NCBI RefSeq assembly: GCF_963675165.1 | Contig: NC_087377.1 | Coordinates: forward strand, 4,588,042-4,652,041 | Reading direction: 5' to 3' | DNA: 64,000 nt | Source: Halichondria panicea | Lineage: Eukaryota; Porifera; Demospongiae; Suberitida; Halichondriidae | Part shown: in pieces, positions 1 through 50,936 of the stretch | Numbering within the stretch: position 1 is the first letter of the stretch | Layout: every line of letters begins with the position of its first letter | Translations under genes and position numbers: made by a program | The notes under the pieces: generated by a model | What the model was told of the DNA's origin: nothing | The model's input: the letters and a program-made list of their open reading frames with translations, nothing else | Databases searched by the model: none

Positions 1-229
1 CAAAGCTTAAAGTATATATTTAGTATAATTATGACTATATATATATGGCTGAGAGGAATGAGAGCATTGAATTTGGGATAAACTGGATCTGTTCTTCAGA
101 AAACAAAATTGTTGCTTGTTCATAATTATTATTTAGACGAATAAAGGTGTTATACAAAAGCCTCAAGGACTTTTGAAAGAATTGGTATAGAAGAGATATT
201 CATTCAAGGGTTCAGCTAGTACATCCGCA
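1..229. other. Unassigned left edge
   Basis: AT-rich sequence before the first recognisable element. Neither strand gives a coding stretch I can place. It may be a decayed part of the adjoining retrotransposon, but it has no counterpart in the second copy near 45.3 kb. Confidence 0.3.
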
Positions 230-1515
230 CACACTTTAAGGTTCTTTTACACAACTGCTTGCTGTTTTGGGACTTGTGGTGTTTTCCTTCAGTGCATTCC
301 TCACAAAATTCAATATCAGTGGATACAATCACACTGCAGACCATCGACTAGCTTTCTTTGAGCTAACTTTTGGTGTCCAAACCTTCGATGCCAAAGTGTC
401 TGAGATAGTTTCTAACTTGTCCAATTGACCTGTTCTCCACCTGCTCATCAAATCTTACAACTCAAATAGTAGAGGTTTCCTACTTTTGAGGCTACAGCTA
501 AAATTCGTTTCGTTGTTCCGAAAATCCGACATTCGCTATTATCAAATTCGACTGTATTTCTTCTTTCAGCAGCTTTTTGAAACACTCAGTAAATTATGAG
601 ATAAACCTGGAACATACAGGAAGACAGCTCAAAGTCCTTCGCACTGACAATGGTGATGAATTTACCTCAACCGAGTTTGAGAGATAGAGAGTATCAAACA
701 TGAGAAGACTGTATCGAAAACCCCGGAATAAAACAGAGTTGCTGAAAGACAAAACAGAATTCTAGTTGAAACTATTTGATACATGTTAGCAGATTCCAAG
801 TTACCACACAAATTCTGGGCAGAAGCCCTATCTACTGCTGCTGCGTAATTGCAGTCCAACAAGAGCTCTACCAGGAATAACCCCCTATGAAGCCTGGATG
901 AACACAAAGCCCAACGTCAAACATTTGCGTGTAAAATTTAGTTGTGATGCTTTCTCTCACGTGCCCAGAGACGAGATACAGAAACTAGACTCAAAGTCAA
1001 GGAAGTTGGAAAAGAAACCAAAGGATATCGACTGTACGATATCAAACGGGGAAATGTCGTCTTTAACGAGAAAAACGAGCCGAACAGCAAGTAGTCGAAG
1101 TCGAGAACAGGAGACATTTTGTAGAACTTGAATTATGTGATGACACAGACTTTGCTCCTGAATCAACAGAGGAGGTAGAACCTGTACCAGCTGAACCACC
1201 TCTTAACAGATAATTTATGTTGACAAAGTGACGCAATCGAGATCAATTTGAGAAACTTCGAAACATGGCAGGACTCAGAATCATACCTGATCTTGAACAT
1301 TCTGATCAAAATGAGGAGGAGTGTTGCTGTTGTTGGAACTATACGCTTTATCATAATGGAACTGTATCTGTACCTGTACTAATAGAACTGTACCTGTACT
1401 GTTTATGTGTGCTATAGACATAACTGTAGATAACTGTAGGTGTTATAGGTAGAGAAGTGTACAATAACTATAACTGTTTAGTGTCTTATTCTATATAATG
1501 GTTCTGTTCTGTAAC
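230..1515 (+). mobile_element. Rearranged Ty1/copia retrotransposon remnant, left copy
   Basis: Reading + strand, about 600-700 encodes an integrase-core piece (LKVLRTDNG followed by EFTSTEF), about 790-900 a WAEAL/TRALPGITPYEAW piece and 898-1200 the integrase-to-RT linker (NTKPNVKHLRV, CDAFSHVPRDE). About 240-430 instead encodes the integrase N-terminal part on the - strand, so an internal segment is inverted. The reverse transcriptase is deleted: the linker jumps at about 1210 to the RNase H tail (RDQFEKLRNMAGL). A purine tract at 1308-1321 is followed by a TGTTG start of a probable 3' LTR (about 1322 to about 1515, right end uncertain). Many stops and frameshifts; not functional. A close copy lies at 45.3-46.3 kb. 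Confidence 0.8.
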
Positions 1516-1574
1516 ATGTTTTAGTCTGGTGCATTTGTCTTTTGACGTAAACTTAAAGTTCTTGAACTAGCTTA

Positions 1575-1640
1575 TGCTTAGCCTCAATCCCAGGCCGCAC
1601 TTCACTTAGGGAAGGCCGGTGAAGGAGGCTAGCTTATGCT
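1575..1640. repeat. Short palindromic repeat, AGCCTCAATCCCAGGCC family
   Basis: A compact inverted-repeat unit: a CCTCAATCCCAGGCCGC end and a GGCCGGTGAAGGAGGCT end facing each other. Related ends recur at 7440-7490 and 7985-8030 (inside the hAT element), 42060-42080 and 56790-56850. This suggests a dispersed miniature or fold-back element. Confidence 0.55.
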
Positions 1641-1666
1641 ATACGCATTGTATAGTTGCTCTGCAA

Positions 1667-4650
1667 CAATTATAGTGATTACAGTGATTCGTGACATCAT
1701 TACAAAGACATCATTCTCTTAGTGCTTTCACTTTCTAGATACACTTTGCAGCCCACTACCCAAAATTGAAGTCAGTTTGTGACATGCAGCTTGTTGCAGA
1801 AATCTGCACATGAATCGGGCGAGGTAGAAGATATCAAAATTTTACGAGAATCATTCAGCTAAATGTGTAGAACGCAAAATAGAAGCCAAAACAAGTGCTT
1901 TCATTTTACACATCTAGATCTATACCCACAAACTTTTATAAGTTCTTTGAACGCACACAGCAACAGTGTTAGTGGTAGGGATGCCATTGTCCACTTGCAT
2001 GGGTGTATCATGTTATTGTAGTCTTTGCAAGCTTGCTAAAAGCTTTCCTCCTTCCTTGTTTGTTATACTTGCAATTTAATACACCACGTCCAATTACGGT
2101 GATTACGGTAATAATTATTACACCCATTACAATAATAAAAAACATGTGAGCAAAAACATAGTGTAGTTCAATGTTCTGACCTTCGACAGCTAGTCGTTTG
2201 TAGAACGTTTTCCTTCCTTTCCCATGCTGCCTGTAGTATAGAGTAGACGAGAGGTGTAAACCCACCATTTTCTACGTTTTGATTGTGTTCTCTTTTTTGG
2301 CTGCCTCATGTTGCTTGTGGATGGTGGTGGTGTATTTGGAGCGATAGCAGGGCGCATTTGGGTGAATCAATCCTGTGTTGAGTTCCAGAAACCAGATGTC
2401 AAGGCGAGCCTCATCCAACAATCGCTGATCTGTAGGTGAAGGTTTCTCCACTCAGAGCTGCAGGGGAGGTTCTGTTATATTGCCACATTATGACAGACTT
2501 GAGACAGCTAGAAGATTTGCAGTTAAGCCTCTGATTTCGTTATGTCTCATTACAGACGGTATACCCATTACAGTGATTACAGTTATTCGTGACATCATTA
2601 CAAAGACATCATAAACTCTTAGTGCTCTCACTTTCTAGATACACTTTGCAGCCCACTACCCGAAATTGAGGTCAGTCAGTGGGTGACAGCTTGTTGCAGA
2701 AATCTGCACATGAATCGGGCGAGGTAGCAGAGATTGAAGTTTTAGCGAGAATCATTCGGCTAAATGGTTAATTATACATAGAATGCAAAATAGAAACCAT
2801 AATAAGTATTTTCATTTTACACATCTAGATCTACCCATACATTTTTTATAAGTTCTTTTGAACGCACACAGCAACAGTGTTAGTGATAGGATGCCATTGT
2901 CCATTTTTTTGTTTTTTGTTATACTTGCAATTTAATACACCACGTCCATTAATTACGGTGATTATGGTAATAATTATTACACCCATTACAATAATAAAAA
3001 AACATGTAAGCAAAAACATAGTGTAGTTCAATGTTCTGACCTTCGACAGCTAGTCCCCTGTTGTAGAAAAGACGAGAGGTGTAAACACACCATTTTTTAC
3101 GTTTTGAATTCCTTGATTGTGTTCTCTTTTTTGGCTGCCTCATGTTGTTTGTGGATGGTGGTGGTGGTGGTGTATTTGGAGTGATAGCAGGGCGCATTTG
3201 GGTGAATCAATCCTGTGTTGAGTTCCAGAAACCAGATGTCAAGGCGAGCCTCATCCAACAATCGCTGATCTGTAGGTGAAGGTTTCTCCACTCAGAGCTG
3301 CAGGGGAGGTTCTGTTATATTGCCACATTATGACAGACTTGAGACAGCTAGAAGATTTGCAGTTAAGTCTCTGATTTCGTTATGTCTCATTACAGACGGT
3401 ATACCCATTACAGTGATTGTGACGTCATTCAAAGACATCATAAAAATGATTTTCTTAGTGCTCTCACTTTCTAGATACACTTTGCAGCTCACTACCCGAA
3501 AAATTGAGGTCAGTCAGTAGGTGACAGCTTGTTGCAGAAATCTGCACATGAATCGGGCGAGGTAGCAGAGATTGAAGTTTTAGCGAGAATCATTCGGCTA
3601 AACGGTTAAACTATGTAATTATACATAGAATGCAAAATAGAAGCCATAACAAGTACTTTCATTTTACATACTTGAGGTGTAAACACACCATTTTCTACGT
3701 TTTGAACTCTTTGATTGTATTCTATTTTTTGGCTGCCTTATGTTGCATGTTGGATGGTGGTTGGTGTCTTTGGAGCGATACCAGGGTGCATTTGGGTGAA
3801 CATGAATACTCTCACATCAAAGAATGCATCATGTGTTGGGTTCCAGAAACCACGTGCTTTGATGTCAAAGCGAGCCTCATCACCAACAATCACTGATCTG
3901 TACAAGTGAAGGTTTTTCCACACAGAGGCTGCAGGAGAGGTTCTGTTGCCACATTATGACATACTCGAGACAGCAGATTTGCAGTTACGTCTCAGATTGT
4001 CATTGCATGTGTCTCATAATACATTACAGACGGTATTACAGTGATTACATCCACCCACTGATTACGGTGATTACGGTGATTACGGTGATTACGGTGATTA
4101 CGGTGATTACACCCATTACAGTGATTACAGTGATTCGTGATATTATTACAATGACATCATTCTCTTAGTGCTTCACTTTCTAGATACACTTTACAGCCCA
4201 TGCACTATACCCAAATATTTGGGGTCAGTGCATGGGTGATAGCTTGTTGCAAAAATCTACATATGAATCGGGCGAGGTAACCGAGATTGAAATTTTAGCG
4301 AGAATACTTCGGCTAAATGTATTACGCCCGAGGGCTGGGTGCAATATTATGCCATGCATCCCGAGTGCACGTATTACTATAGTTTATATCCCGAGGGTAT
4401 AGCAACACAATATAAACTTTGTTTTGTGGTTAGTGCATTATGACTTTGCAGTTAGTGCATTATGACTTTCAGCATTGCATTATGCTGCATATTGCACTTG
4501 GCAACAACTTGTGACGTAGCAACGGGATATAAGTATAATTACAAAATAGATGTCATAACAAGTATTTTCATTTTACACACTTAGATCTATATCTAAAAGC
4601 TTTCCTCGATCCTTCTTCCTTGTTTGCTATACTTGCAATTTAATACCAGG
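1667..4650. repeat. Tandem array of 0.7-0.9 kb units upstream of the gene
   Basis: Three successive units begin near 1667, 2567 and 3413, with a partial fourth from about 4130. Each carries the same landmarks in order: a ..GTGATTACAGTGATTCGTGACATCATT start, CTTTCTAGATACACTTTGCAGC, GAATCGGGCGAGGTA, a CACACAGCAACAGTG stretch, CCTTCGACAGCTAGTC, TTTTTTGGCTGCCT and AGCCTCATCCAACAATCGC. Units differ by small indels. ORFs inside recur only because the unit recurs and show no domain. Between about 4320 and 4440 is an inserted CCCGAGGG-type palindromic stretch. No gene seen. Confidence 0.85.
4059..4110. repeat. 9-bp microsatellite (TGATTACGG)n
   Basis: Five to six head-to-tail copies of TGATTACGG, expanded from the GTGATTACAGTGATTAC motif that occurs once or twice in the other units of the surrounding array. 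Confidence 0.9.
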
Positions 4651-4737
4651 TTACCTATGTTTGCTCCAGCTATGCAGCAATTATTGACATTATCAACACC
4701 TCTCCTATCCTATATGAACAGGATACAGCAAAAGCTG

Positions 4738-4745
4738 TATAAAAG
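4738..4745 (+). promoter_or_regulatory. TATA box of the giant gene
   Basis: TATAAAAG lies 69 bases upstream of the signal-peptide ATG, so a start site about 30 bases downstream would give a 5' UTR of roughly 45 bases. The box and its surroundings are kept in the second copy at 46352. No experimental start site is available. Confidence 0.6.
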
Positions 4746-4813
4746 TAGTAGCTAGTTTTGGAGGTGATACAATTATTTGCAAGCTTCATGTACACTGTGC
4801 TCTCTGAGGTGGC

Positions 4814-43682
<38,869 letters not shown>

Positions 43683-44060
43683 GAGAAACTGTGAACTGAA
43701 GCTATAGTATTATCATTATAATCATTATAGAGTTATAGTCGTATTGCAGAACACAGCTGTATGGTAGAAGAACAACTGGTATATAGATGTAGATCATTTT
43801 TATTCTCATCCTTGTAACATTTTAAAATTGTGCTTCTTTTAAAGTCATAATACAGCATGTTACATACTATAATCTCATTACTAAGTTATAATTATAGGGA
43901 AAGAGATCATCAAACAAAATTAATATAGATGAGCTAAACATTAATTTTTATCCTGGGACTGCCTCCTGGAGATCACAATAGTACTCCATTACTTAGTGCT
44001 ACAGCACAGCAGAGAGGAATTATATATTCGACAAATTCGTGGCACTATACATGTACAATT

Positions 44061-44066
44061 ATTAAA
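44061..44066 (+). terminator. Possible poly(A) signal
   Basis: ATTAAA, 379 bases after the stop codon and just before the copia remnant. I saw no AATAAA between the stop and this point. Weak support. Confidence 0.25.
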
Positions 44067-44129
44067 GCTTAGTTAAATAGAGAATAGTATGCTTTGGAAC
44101 AGATTGCTTTGTAGTTGTTGGGTCACTGA

Positions 44130-46343
44130 TATTGAAGCTAAGATTGTTTTTGTGTCGGTTGTGGTGATGGCTGAATCGAAGTCTACGATTGTACCGCTTT
44201 GTAGATCGAATTACCCTGCCTGGAAGTTGCAGTGCCGGATGACACTGATGAAGCACAGACTATGGAGCATTGTAGATCTAGATGGCTCCGAGACTGCTCC
44301 TGCTGGAAATGCAGGTCAAGACACGATTGACAAGTTTGCAGGCAGGAAAGATAAAGCTCTTGCTTTGGTGGTATTGTCCGTGGAGCCCTCTTTGCTGTAC
44401 TTGCTGGGGGAACCAGATGACCCTGGCCTGTTGCAGTATGGAAGAAGCTCGGTGATCAGTTTCAGAAAAAATCATGCATGGGCTAACAAGTTGGAGTTGA
44501 GATGCATGTTGTATTCATTCGTTGAAACTTGATGAAGGTGGCTCGGCGCAGGCACATATCAAAACAATGATGGAGGTTTTTGAAGGACTCTCGGTAGTTG
44601 GTGATCTGATTTCAGATGAAGACCGTGTTGTGCACCTGTTGGCAAGTTTGCCAGACTCGTATGGAATGCTAGTCACAGCATATCGAAATGGACTTAGTAA
44701 GTTGAGTGAAGAGCGAAATACGAAAGAACGTGTCAGAAGTGGTATAGTTGCCAGAAGAAAGGACAATGCATTAATAGCCAACCGGGGCACAAGATATCAA
44801 TCTATAAAGAAAGTGTTTTTTCATTGTGGCAAGCCTGGACATTTTAAACGAAGTTGTCCCTTGCTTGGATCCTCGAACCAAGATGGCAAGAAACCTAGTC
44901 GAACAGAACAGGCCAATAATGCAGAGCTGGAGACCGAAAGCTCAGATAGTGAGAACGATGCAGTACTGCAGGTAACTGGATCATACACTCAGGCGCAACG
45001 AGTCACATGTGTAATGATAAGAATCACTATCAAGATGTTGAAGAAACCCTCGCTCATCACACTTGGCGATGGTCGTGCACTTATAGCAATAGGTCTATAG
45101 GAGTGATCTCAATGCAAATGAAATTGCCAAATGGAAAGACTCGGAGGTAGAGCCTTACATTCTTTGAACTGTGCAAACGCATCACTTTTGTATTTCAAGA
45201 CATACACCCATACGAATTGAGTTTTGTTGTCTATAAAAGTTAGGAAATATTCCGCTCCTCCTAGCGACTTTGAGTTCATTTTCTCACAAATGTCACTGTG
45301 GACTAGTCCAAGAGGTTCTTCTGCACGACTGCTTGCTGTTTTGGGACTTGTGGTGTTTTTCTTCAGTGCATTCCTCACAAAATTCAATATCAGTGGATAC
45401 AATCACACTGCAGACCATCGACTAGCTTTCTTTGAGCTAACTTTTGGTGTCCAAACCTTCGATGCCAAAGTGTCTGAGATAGTTTCTAACTTGTCCAATT
45501 GACCTGTTCTCAACCTGCTCATCGAATCTTACAATTCAAATAGTAAAGGTTTCCTACTTTTGAGGCTACAGCTATAATTCGTTTTGTTGTTCTGAAAATC
45601 CGACATTTGTTATTATCAATTTCGACTGTATTTCTTCTTTCAGCAGCTTTTTGAAACACTCAGTATAAGTTATGAGATAAACCTGGAATGTACAGGAAGA
45701 CAGCTCAAAGTCCTTCGCACTGACAATGGTGATGAATTTACCTCAACCGAGTTTGAGAGATAGAGGGTATCAGACATGAGAAGACTGTACCGAAAACCCC
45801 GGAATAAAACGGAGTTGCTGAAAGACAAAACAGAACTCTAGTTGATTCCAAGTTACTACACAAATTCTGGGCAGAAGCCCTATATCTACTGCTGTGTGTC
45901 TGCGTAATCGCAGTCCAACAAGAGCTCTACCAGGAATAACCCCCTATGAAGCCTGGATGAACACAAAGCCCAACGTCAATCATTTGCGTGTAAAATTTGG
46001 TTGTGACGCTTTCTCTCACGTGCCCAGAGACGAGAGATAGAAACTAGACTCAAAGTCAAGGAAGTTGGAAAAGAAACCAAAGGATATCGACTGTATACGA
46101 TATCAAATGGGGAAATGTCGTCTTTAACGAGAAAAACGAGCCGAATAGCAAGTAGTCAAAGTCGAGAACAGGAGACATTTTGTAGAAATTGAATTATGTG
46201 ATGACACAGACTTTACTCCTGAATCAACAGATGAGGTAGAACCTGTACCAGCTGAATCACCTCTTAGCGTTCCACTAGAGACTGGAATCGTCCTAACTAT
46301 TTTGCAGAACAAGTTAATCTTACTGCTGGTCTTGAGAACGAAG
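44130..46343 (+). mobile_element. Ty1/copia retrotransposon remnant, right copy
   Basis: + strand: gag from 44168 (MAESKSTIVPLCRSNYPAWK), shifting frame near 44430-44525, then SDEDRVVHLLASLPDSY and a zinc knuckle at 44800-44870 (FHCGKPGHFKRSC) in which the first of the CCHC cysteines is Phe. The protease motif follows near 44975 with His in place of the catalytic Asp (HSGAT). From about 45147 to 45490 the integrase N-terminal part is on the - strand (EPLGLVHSDICEKMNSKSLG, FLTFIDNKTQFVWVY). + strand sense resumes with LKVLRTDNG near 45710, then TRALPGITPYEAW and the linker, ending near 46340. No RT, RNase H or LTR found. Not functional. Confidence 0.82.
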
Positions 46344-46351
46344 AAAAGCTG

Positions 46352-46359
46352 TATAAAAG
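46352..46359 (+). promoter_or_regulatory. Duplicated TATA box
   Basis: TATAAAAG in the same context as at 4738. Homology to the true promoter begins a few bases upstream at AAAAGCTG, directly after the copia sequence, so upstream control sequence of the original is not included. Confidence 0.5.
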
Positions 46360-46427
46360 TAGTAGCTAGTTTTGGAGGTGATACAATTATTTGCAAGCTT
46401 CATGTACACTGTGCTCTCTGAGGTGGC

Positions 46428-46494
46428 ATGAAGACAGCTGTATTCATATTTGGCGTCTTTTTCCTGTGGTCATGGCAACCAGCTAGCGCACAGA
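46428..46494 (+). pseudogene. Orphan copy of signal-peptide exon 1
   Basis: Encodes MKTAVFIFGVFFLWSWQPAS then AQ: two conservative changes from exon 1 (Ala5 to Val, Leu11 to Phe), same length, same phase and same GTAAGT donor. Reading frame and signal peptide are intact, so it could still be expressed. No downstream Sushi or other exon of the family is visible to the end of the window, hence an orphan or the start of a chimeric transcript. Confidence 0.75.
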
Positions 46495-48275
46495 GTAAGT
46501 GAAATCCTCTACATGTCAATGCTAAACATTTTTTTACCAGTTGAAAGAGACACGTCTAATGTGATTGTGCCGTATTAGTATCCGTATAAATTATACTGTA
46601 ACAAAGGTTTAAAATGCGTAACTAATTAAATGTGAATGACACTGTACAGGCCTGATTACATTTCTAAACTTGTATTTGCATGCTCTCCTTAGTGCATGAG
46701 TCTTTTGTCGATCTAAGCAAAAACTAGTAATTCGCAATTCGCGCCCAGCACAAAATAATGTCAATTGCACGTGCAATTGACGATGTTTAATTGCACAAGC
46801 TTGTACATCTATATAAGGCAATAAACATTTTATTGTGAGTAACGAGTGTAAGTGAATTAAGAGGTTCAATCCGCCAACTTTGATTGTTTTTTTGTTGCGT
46901 CAACAAAGCTTTCCATATATCTCTGTACTTAACTTAGTCTCTATGCTGCTACGTAGGATATTTACAAGCTTTTACATTTCATTCGGCAATAATTTTGCGC
47001 ACAGTGTAGAATACTTTTCTAGAAATTTCTTTCCCTCACTCATGCAGTCTATGAAATCAGGTTTCTATATATATGGAATAGATTTGGTTCCTACTCTTTC
47101 AACCTGAACCATAAACTATCTTGGTACGTGCATGGTGATAGAGCATTTGAATCTATAGATTATACAAGTGCATTTTTCTATAAGTTTCTTTCTGAAATCA
47201 AGTCAATTGTTCACTACTCTTTATAATGTTGGGACCGTAATTTGTCATTTCTCGACTCTGGACCATGCTTATGGTGTGCTAAGATAAATGCGATTCTAAT
47301 AGCCGTATAGTTTAATTGCATGGCTTTTGCTTTTCTTAGACTATTTCTTTTTTCAGCCCTATTTTAATATGTTGGTACGTTGATAGGTTTTAGGAGTGCA
47401 CGTGAATCTATTACAAGTGCACTTTCTAAGTTTCTTTCCGTGTGAATCTGAAATCAAGTCAATTGTTCTCACTACTCTATAAATGCGAGTGCATGCATTT
47501 TCTAAGTTTCTTTCTGTGTAGTAATAATTGGCCTTTGCTTTAATCAGGCTTCTATTTGTTCCTACTCTATTCAACGCTATAATTATATACGTGATAGGTT
47601 GTAAGAGTGCTCTTGAATATAGATTACAAGTGCATTTCCTAAGTTTCTTTCCTTGTGAATCTTTAATCAAGTCAATTCTTTTTATTAATTGGCCTTTGCT
47701 TAAATCAGGTTTCTATTTGTTCTTATACTCTTTTCTACCCTATAGGTGATAGAATGCTCTTGAATCTAGATTACAAGGTGCATTTCCTAAGTTTCTTTCC
47801 GTGTGAATCGAAATCAAGTCAATTGTTCACTACTCTATAAATGCGAGTGCATGAATTTTCTCTGTGTAGTATTAATTGGCCTTTGCTTTAATCAGGCTTC
47901 TATTTGTTCCTACTCTATTCAACCCTATATAATTATACGTGATAGGTTATAAGAGTGCTCTTGAATATAGATTACAAGTGCATTTCCTAAGTTTCTTTCC
48001 GTGTGAATCTTTAATGAAGTCAATTCTTTTCATGTATAGTATTAATTGACCTTTGCATCAGGTTTCTATTTGATAGACTTGCTTCCAATCCTTGTTGGTA
48101 CTTGATAGGCACTTGGATCCAGATTACATGCATGTAAGTGCATTTTGTAAGTTTCTTTCCGTGTTAATCTGAATCAAGTTGTTTCAATGATTATTGTTTC
48201 CTACTCTTTAGTGCGAGTGCATTTTTAATTTATAGGCATTTACTTATAAAATCAGGTTTGAGTAACGGTATAGGA
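46495..48275. repeat. Duplicate of intron 1 (left copy 4881-6690)
   Basis: Base-by-base similar to the left copy with scattered substitutions and small indels, including the internal tandem units. Homology stops at GTAACGGTATAGG. The new sequence begins ATGTCGGACCTCCTCTGGTG, a string also found near 11004-11023 in an intron of the gene. Confidence 0.9.
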
Positions 48276-48815
48276 TGTCGGACCTCCTCTGGTGTTGCCC
48301 CACTACCCCCCCCCCCTCGGGACATACGGGGAAATTTGACAATCCAAGTGTGGGTGATGACATCTACTTTCGATACACAGTATGCCTACGTTCGATACTC
48401 TCTCTATTCTTGGTACTAGGTGTACCTACCTCCAATTAGATGCGAATAATTTTTCACCTCCAAAAAAAAGCAATCTGGCAGAGGTCTTAAAAGTGTCACT
48501 TTAATTAAATTGAGGTCTTATGGTAACTGTATTTAAACCAAGCAGGACCAAACACAGTATATTTGTTTGGAACGTCCAATAATGGTGTTTTTAGATCGGT
48601 GATTTATTTCAGGCCCAAATTGTCCATTATTCAGTATATAATTATTCAATATAAAATGGGTGCATGTACTTTTCAGAATTTCATAGCTAAATTTTAGGTT
48701 GTACTAATGGTAAAGGAAACGTGCACCTGTTCAATATTTTAGTCAATACCTTTATTAACTGAAAATCGATTATTATACACATTATACACCCTCCTCCTAC
48801 ATTGTTTGCATGGTA

Positions 48816-48951
<136 letters not shown>

Positions 48952-49245
48952 TTGTATAGATTATTATTATACAGTGTATTCAGCAATCTTGCATGTTAAT
49001 TGTTGTTCTGCAGATGTCTTCACATTTCAACTCTAAATGACAACTTGGTTTTAAAACTTCCTTGTGACCTTCTAGCATGCACACGTCGAGTGCTTTTCAG
49101 AGTGGTTTTCTGAACATGCCATGCAGCGAGATCGAGCACAGTGATCGAGTGATGGGCTGAACAGTGCAGCATGTTGGAAGCAAACACACAATTAGACAAG
49201 TGAGGAACATAGAGTATAAATGACTATCCTTTTTTTCTCTCCCAG

Positions 49246-49342
49246 GCCTTCCAGTTGCAAGGGTGTACAAGACCCCCCCTGCATGAGAGTCCTAATCCAG
49301 TTACCCCATGCAGCCCCCGCCCCCCCCACAACATCCCATCAG
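49246..49342 (+). CDS. Candidate orphan exon, Pro-rich
   Basis: A strong acceptor (TTTTTTTCTCTCCCAG) and a strong donor (CAG|GTGAGC) bracket 97 bases. Two frames are open: one gives AFQLQGCTRPPLHESPNP and the other SSCKGVQDPPCMRVLIQLPH; neither is a known domain. Spliced to the orphan signal exon (phase 1) it would hit a stop after about 14 codons. May be chance. Confidence 0.2.
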
Positions 49343-49745
49343 GTGAGCATAGTATTGCTGAGTGTATGGGGAATATATTACTGGTTACACTCAAAGTATG
49401 TCTGGAGGGTATCTTCCAGTATACATGTAAAAAACTATAATTATACAACTATCTAAAGTACCTTGCCCCATGCAATGCTGAGGAGACAGTTTCTCTCTTA
49501 TATAGCTCCAGACATTCAGTCTGTGTGACTAGTATAGTATACAGCTCACAAACCTAGTGTAGGAATTGCTTACGATATCAAGGATATAGCTGAGGCTTGC
49601 AGTCCTCTATTCTATAGCTATACAGTTGTTACCCAGCCCTGACCCGTGCCTTGGAGTTGTGAGAAGGTAGTGTCTTATGTCTGTGGTTTACCAACTGTTT
49701 TGCCACAGTCACACACTTGTGGGTTTTGTGCAGAGTGGGAAATGT

Positions 49746-50395
49746 GTACAGTGGATTGCAGTGCACTTGCAACAGAAAATTGCCAAACAGCAAAACCACA
49801 TCAGATAAATTATTATGAATATCATTATCAGTTTTCTGGAGTTATTTTGACTTTTTCCAAGAGTACTTTAACTTGGCACTTTATTACAGGTAGAGAGCAT
49901 AGAGCTAACTGAAATGACAACCAATTTTTCAGCAGACACTCATTGAACCTCTCTAGGCATGCCCTCTCCCCCCAAAGAACGTATTGACATGCATGACATT
50001 GTACACTGTACATGCAGCCAGTCTGAAATGTATTTCATGCATTTCTATATAATTATGTTCATTGACTACTAGGCTTTTTTCAAGAATGCTATCATAAAGT
50101 ATCCATGCTGTAGGTATCTATGAGTGAGACTAATAGGAGTGCCCAGAGAATATCTTTATAATCGCATGGAGATGTATGACTGAGCACCTTTTGGGCTTTA
50201 ATCCCCCCAGCTTGTAGATTGCTCATACCTATATACGTTTAGGAATAAGCAGATGTTCAATGAGATTCTGCTTAAAAAATCGTTGTAATAAAAGTGCAAG
50301 CTGAGCTTAGAATTAATATTGGTAATGAAATTCATATCTGGTGGTTTTGCTGTTTAGCAATTTTCTGTTGCAAGTGCACTGCAATCCACTGTACA
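49746..50395. mobile_element. Element bounded by ~54-bp inverted repeats
   Basis: GTACAGTGGATTGCAGTGCA at the left (arm 49746-49799) is the reverse complement of the arm 50341-50394, with one mismatch over about 54 bases. The arms include GTTTTGCTGTTT and TTCTGTTGCAAG. An extra partial arm copy (CTTGCAACAGAGTGCATGCC, CAGCAAAACCAC) lies just outside on the right at 50401-50433. No coding content recognised between. Confidence 0.75.
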
Positions 50396-50724
50396 GTGAC
50401 TTGCAACAGAGTGCATGCCACAGCAAAACCACTATTAGATTGTTAGATATGACTTTTAGTGTTAGTTGAACCATAGATTTGAAGAGGAATAGGAAACGTT
50501 GGTATCTCGAGTAACATCCGCGCTACGCTGCGGTTTAATTGAGGCCATCACAACAATATCTATTTCTACACCCAGTGCTACAATTAAGTAACTGTGCTTA
50601 GTCCGTGCAACTCACTTATATTTCAAGGTCTATACCTATTGTATAGTAGCACGCTTACACGTTACATGTTCCAATAGCTCTAAAACAGCCTTAATTGGGA
50701 ACATATAACTTTATTGGAAAGTGG

Positions 50725-50775
50725 ACTAGACTTTCACTTGCAAAGGAATCGAACCCATGCCTAATAATCTACTAA
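50725..50775 (-). other. tRNA-like relic with B-box
   Basis: On the - strand GTGGCTTAGTAG resembles an A box and GGGTTCGATTCC is a good B box, but they lie only about 25 bases apart, too close for a tRNA with an anticodon arm. Likely a tRNA-derived SINE or deleted tRNA relic, not a functional tRNA. Confidence 0.35.
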
Positions 50776-50813
50776 GCCACACCTATATTCTGTCCTAGTC
50801 ATTACATCTGCAG

Positions 50814-50936
50814 ACTGAATTACTGCATGCGTGCAAGTCCCGTTTCTACGATATCAAAGGATCAAGATCTGTGACAGAAATCAGAATGAAACTCAAGTCT
50901 GGTCTTCCATTGTCAGAGCTCCGTGATAAGTATAAG
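50814..50936 (+). CDS. Candidate isolated exon
   Basis: Acceptor CATTACATCTGCAG and donor AAG|GTGAAA enclose 41 codons in an open frame: TELLHACKSRFYDIKGSRSV then TEIRMKLKSGLPLSELRDKY. The composition looks protein-like (amphipathic, Lys/Arg/Leu-rich). No family recognised and no partner exon found. Confidence 0.3.

Noticed and set aside
2008-3291. Repeated 60-90 codon - strand ORFs with hydrophobic stretches
   Set aside because: They recur because the 0.7-0.9 kb unit recurs, and they are broken differently in each unit.
49646-49912. 88-codon Cys-containing ORF
   Set aside because: Overlaps the arm of the inverted-repeat element, and has no splice support or domain.
50725-50775. Functional tRNA gene on the - strand
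   Set aside because: A and B box spacing leaves no room for an anticodon arm; the acceptor stem does not pair.
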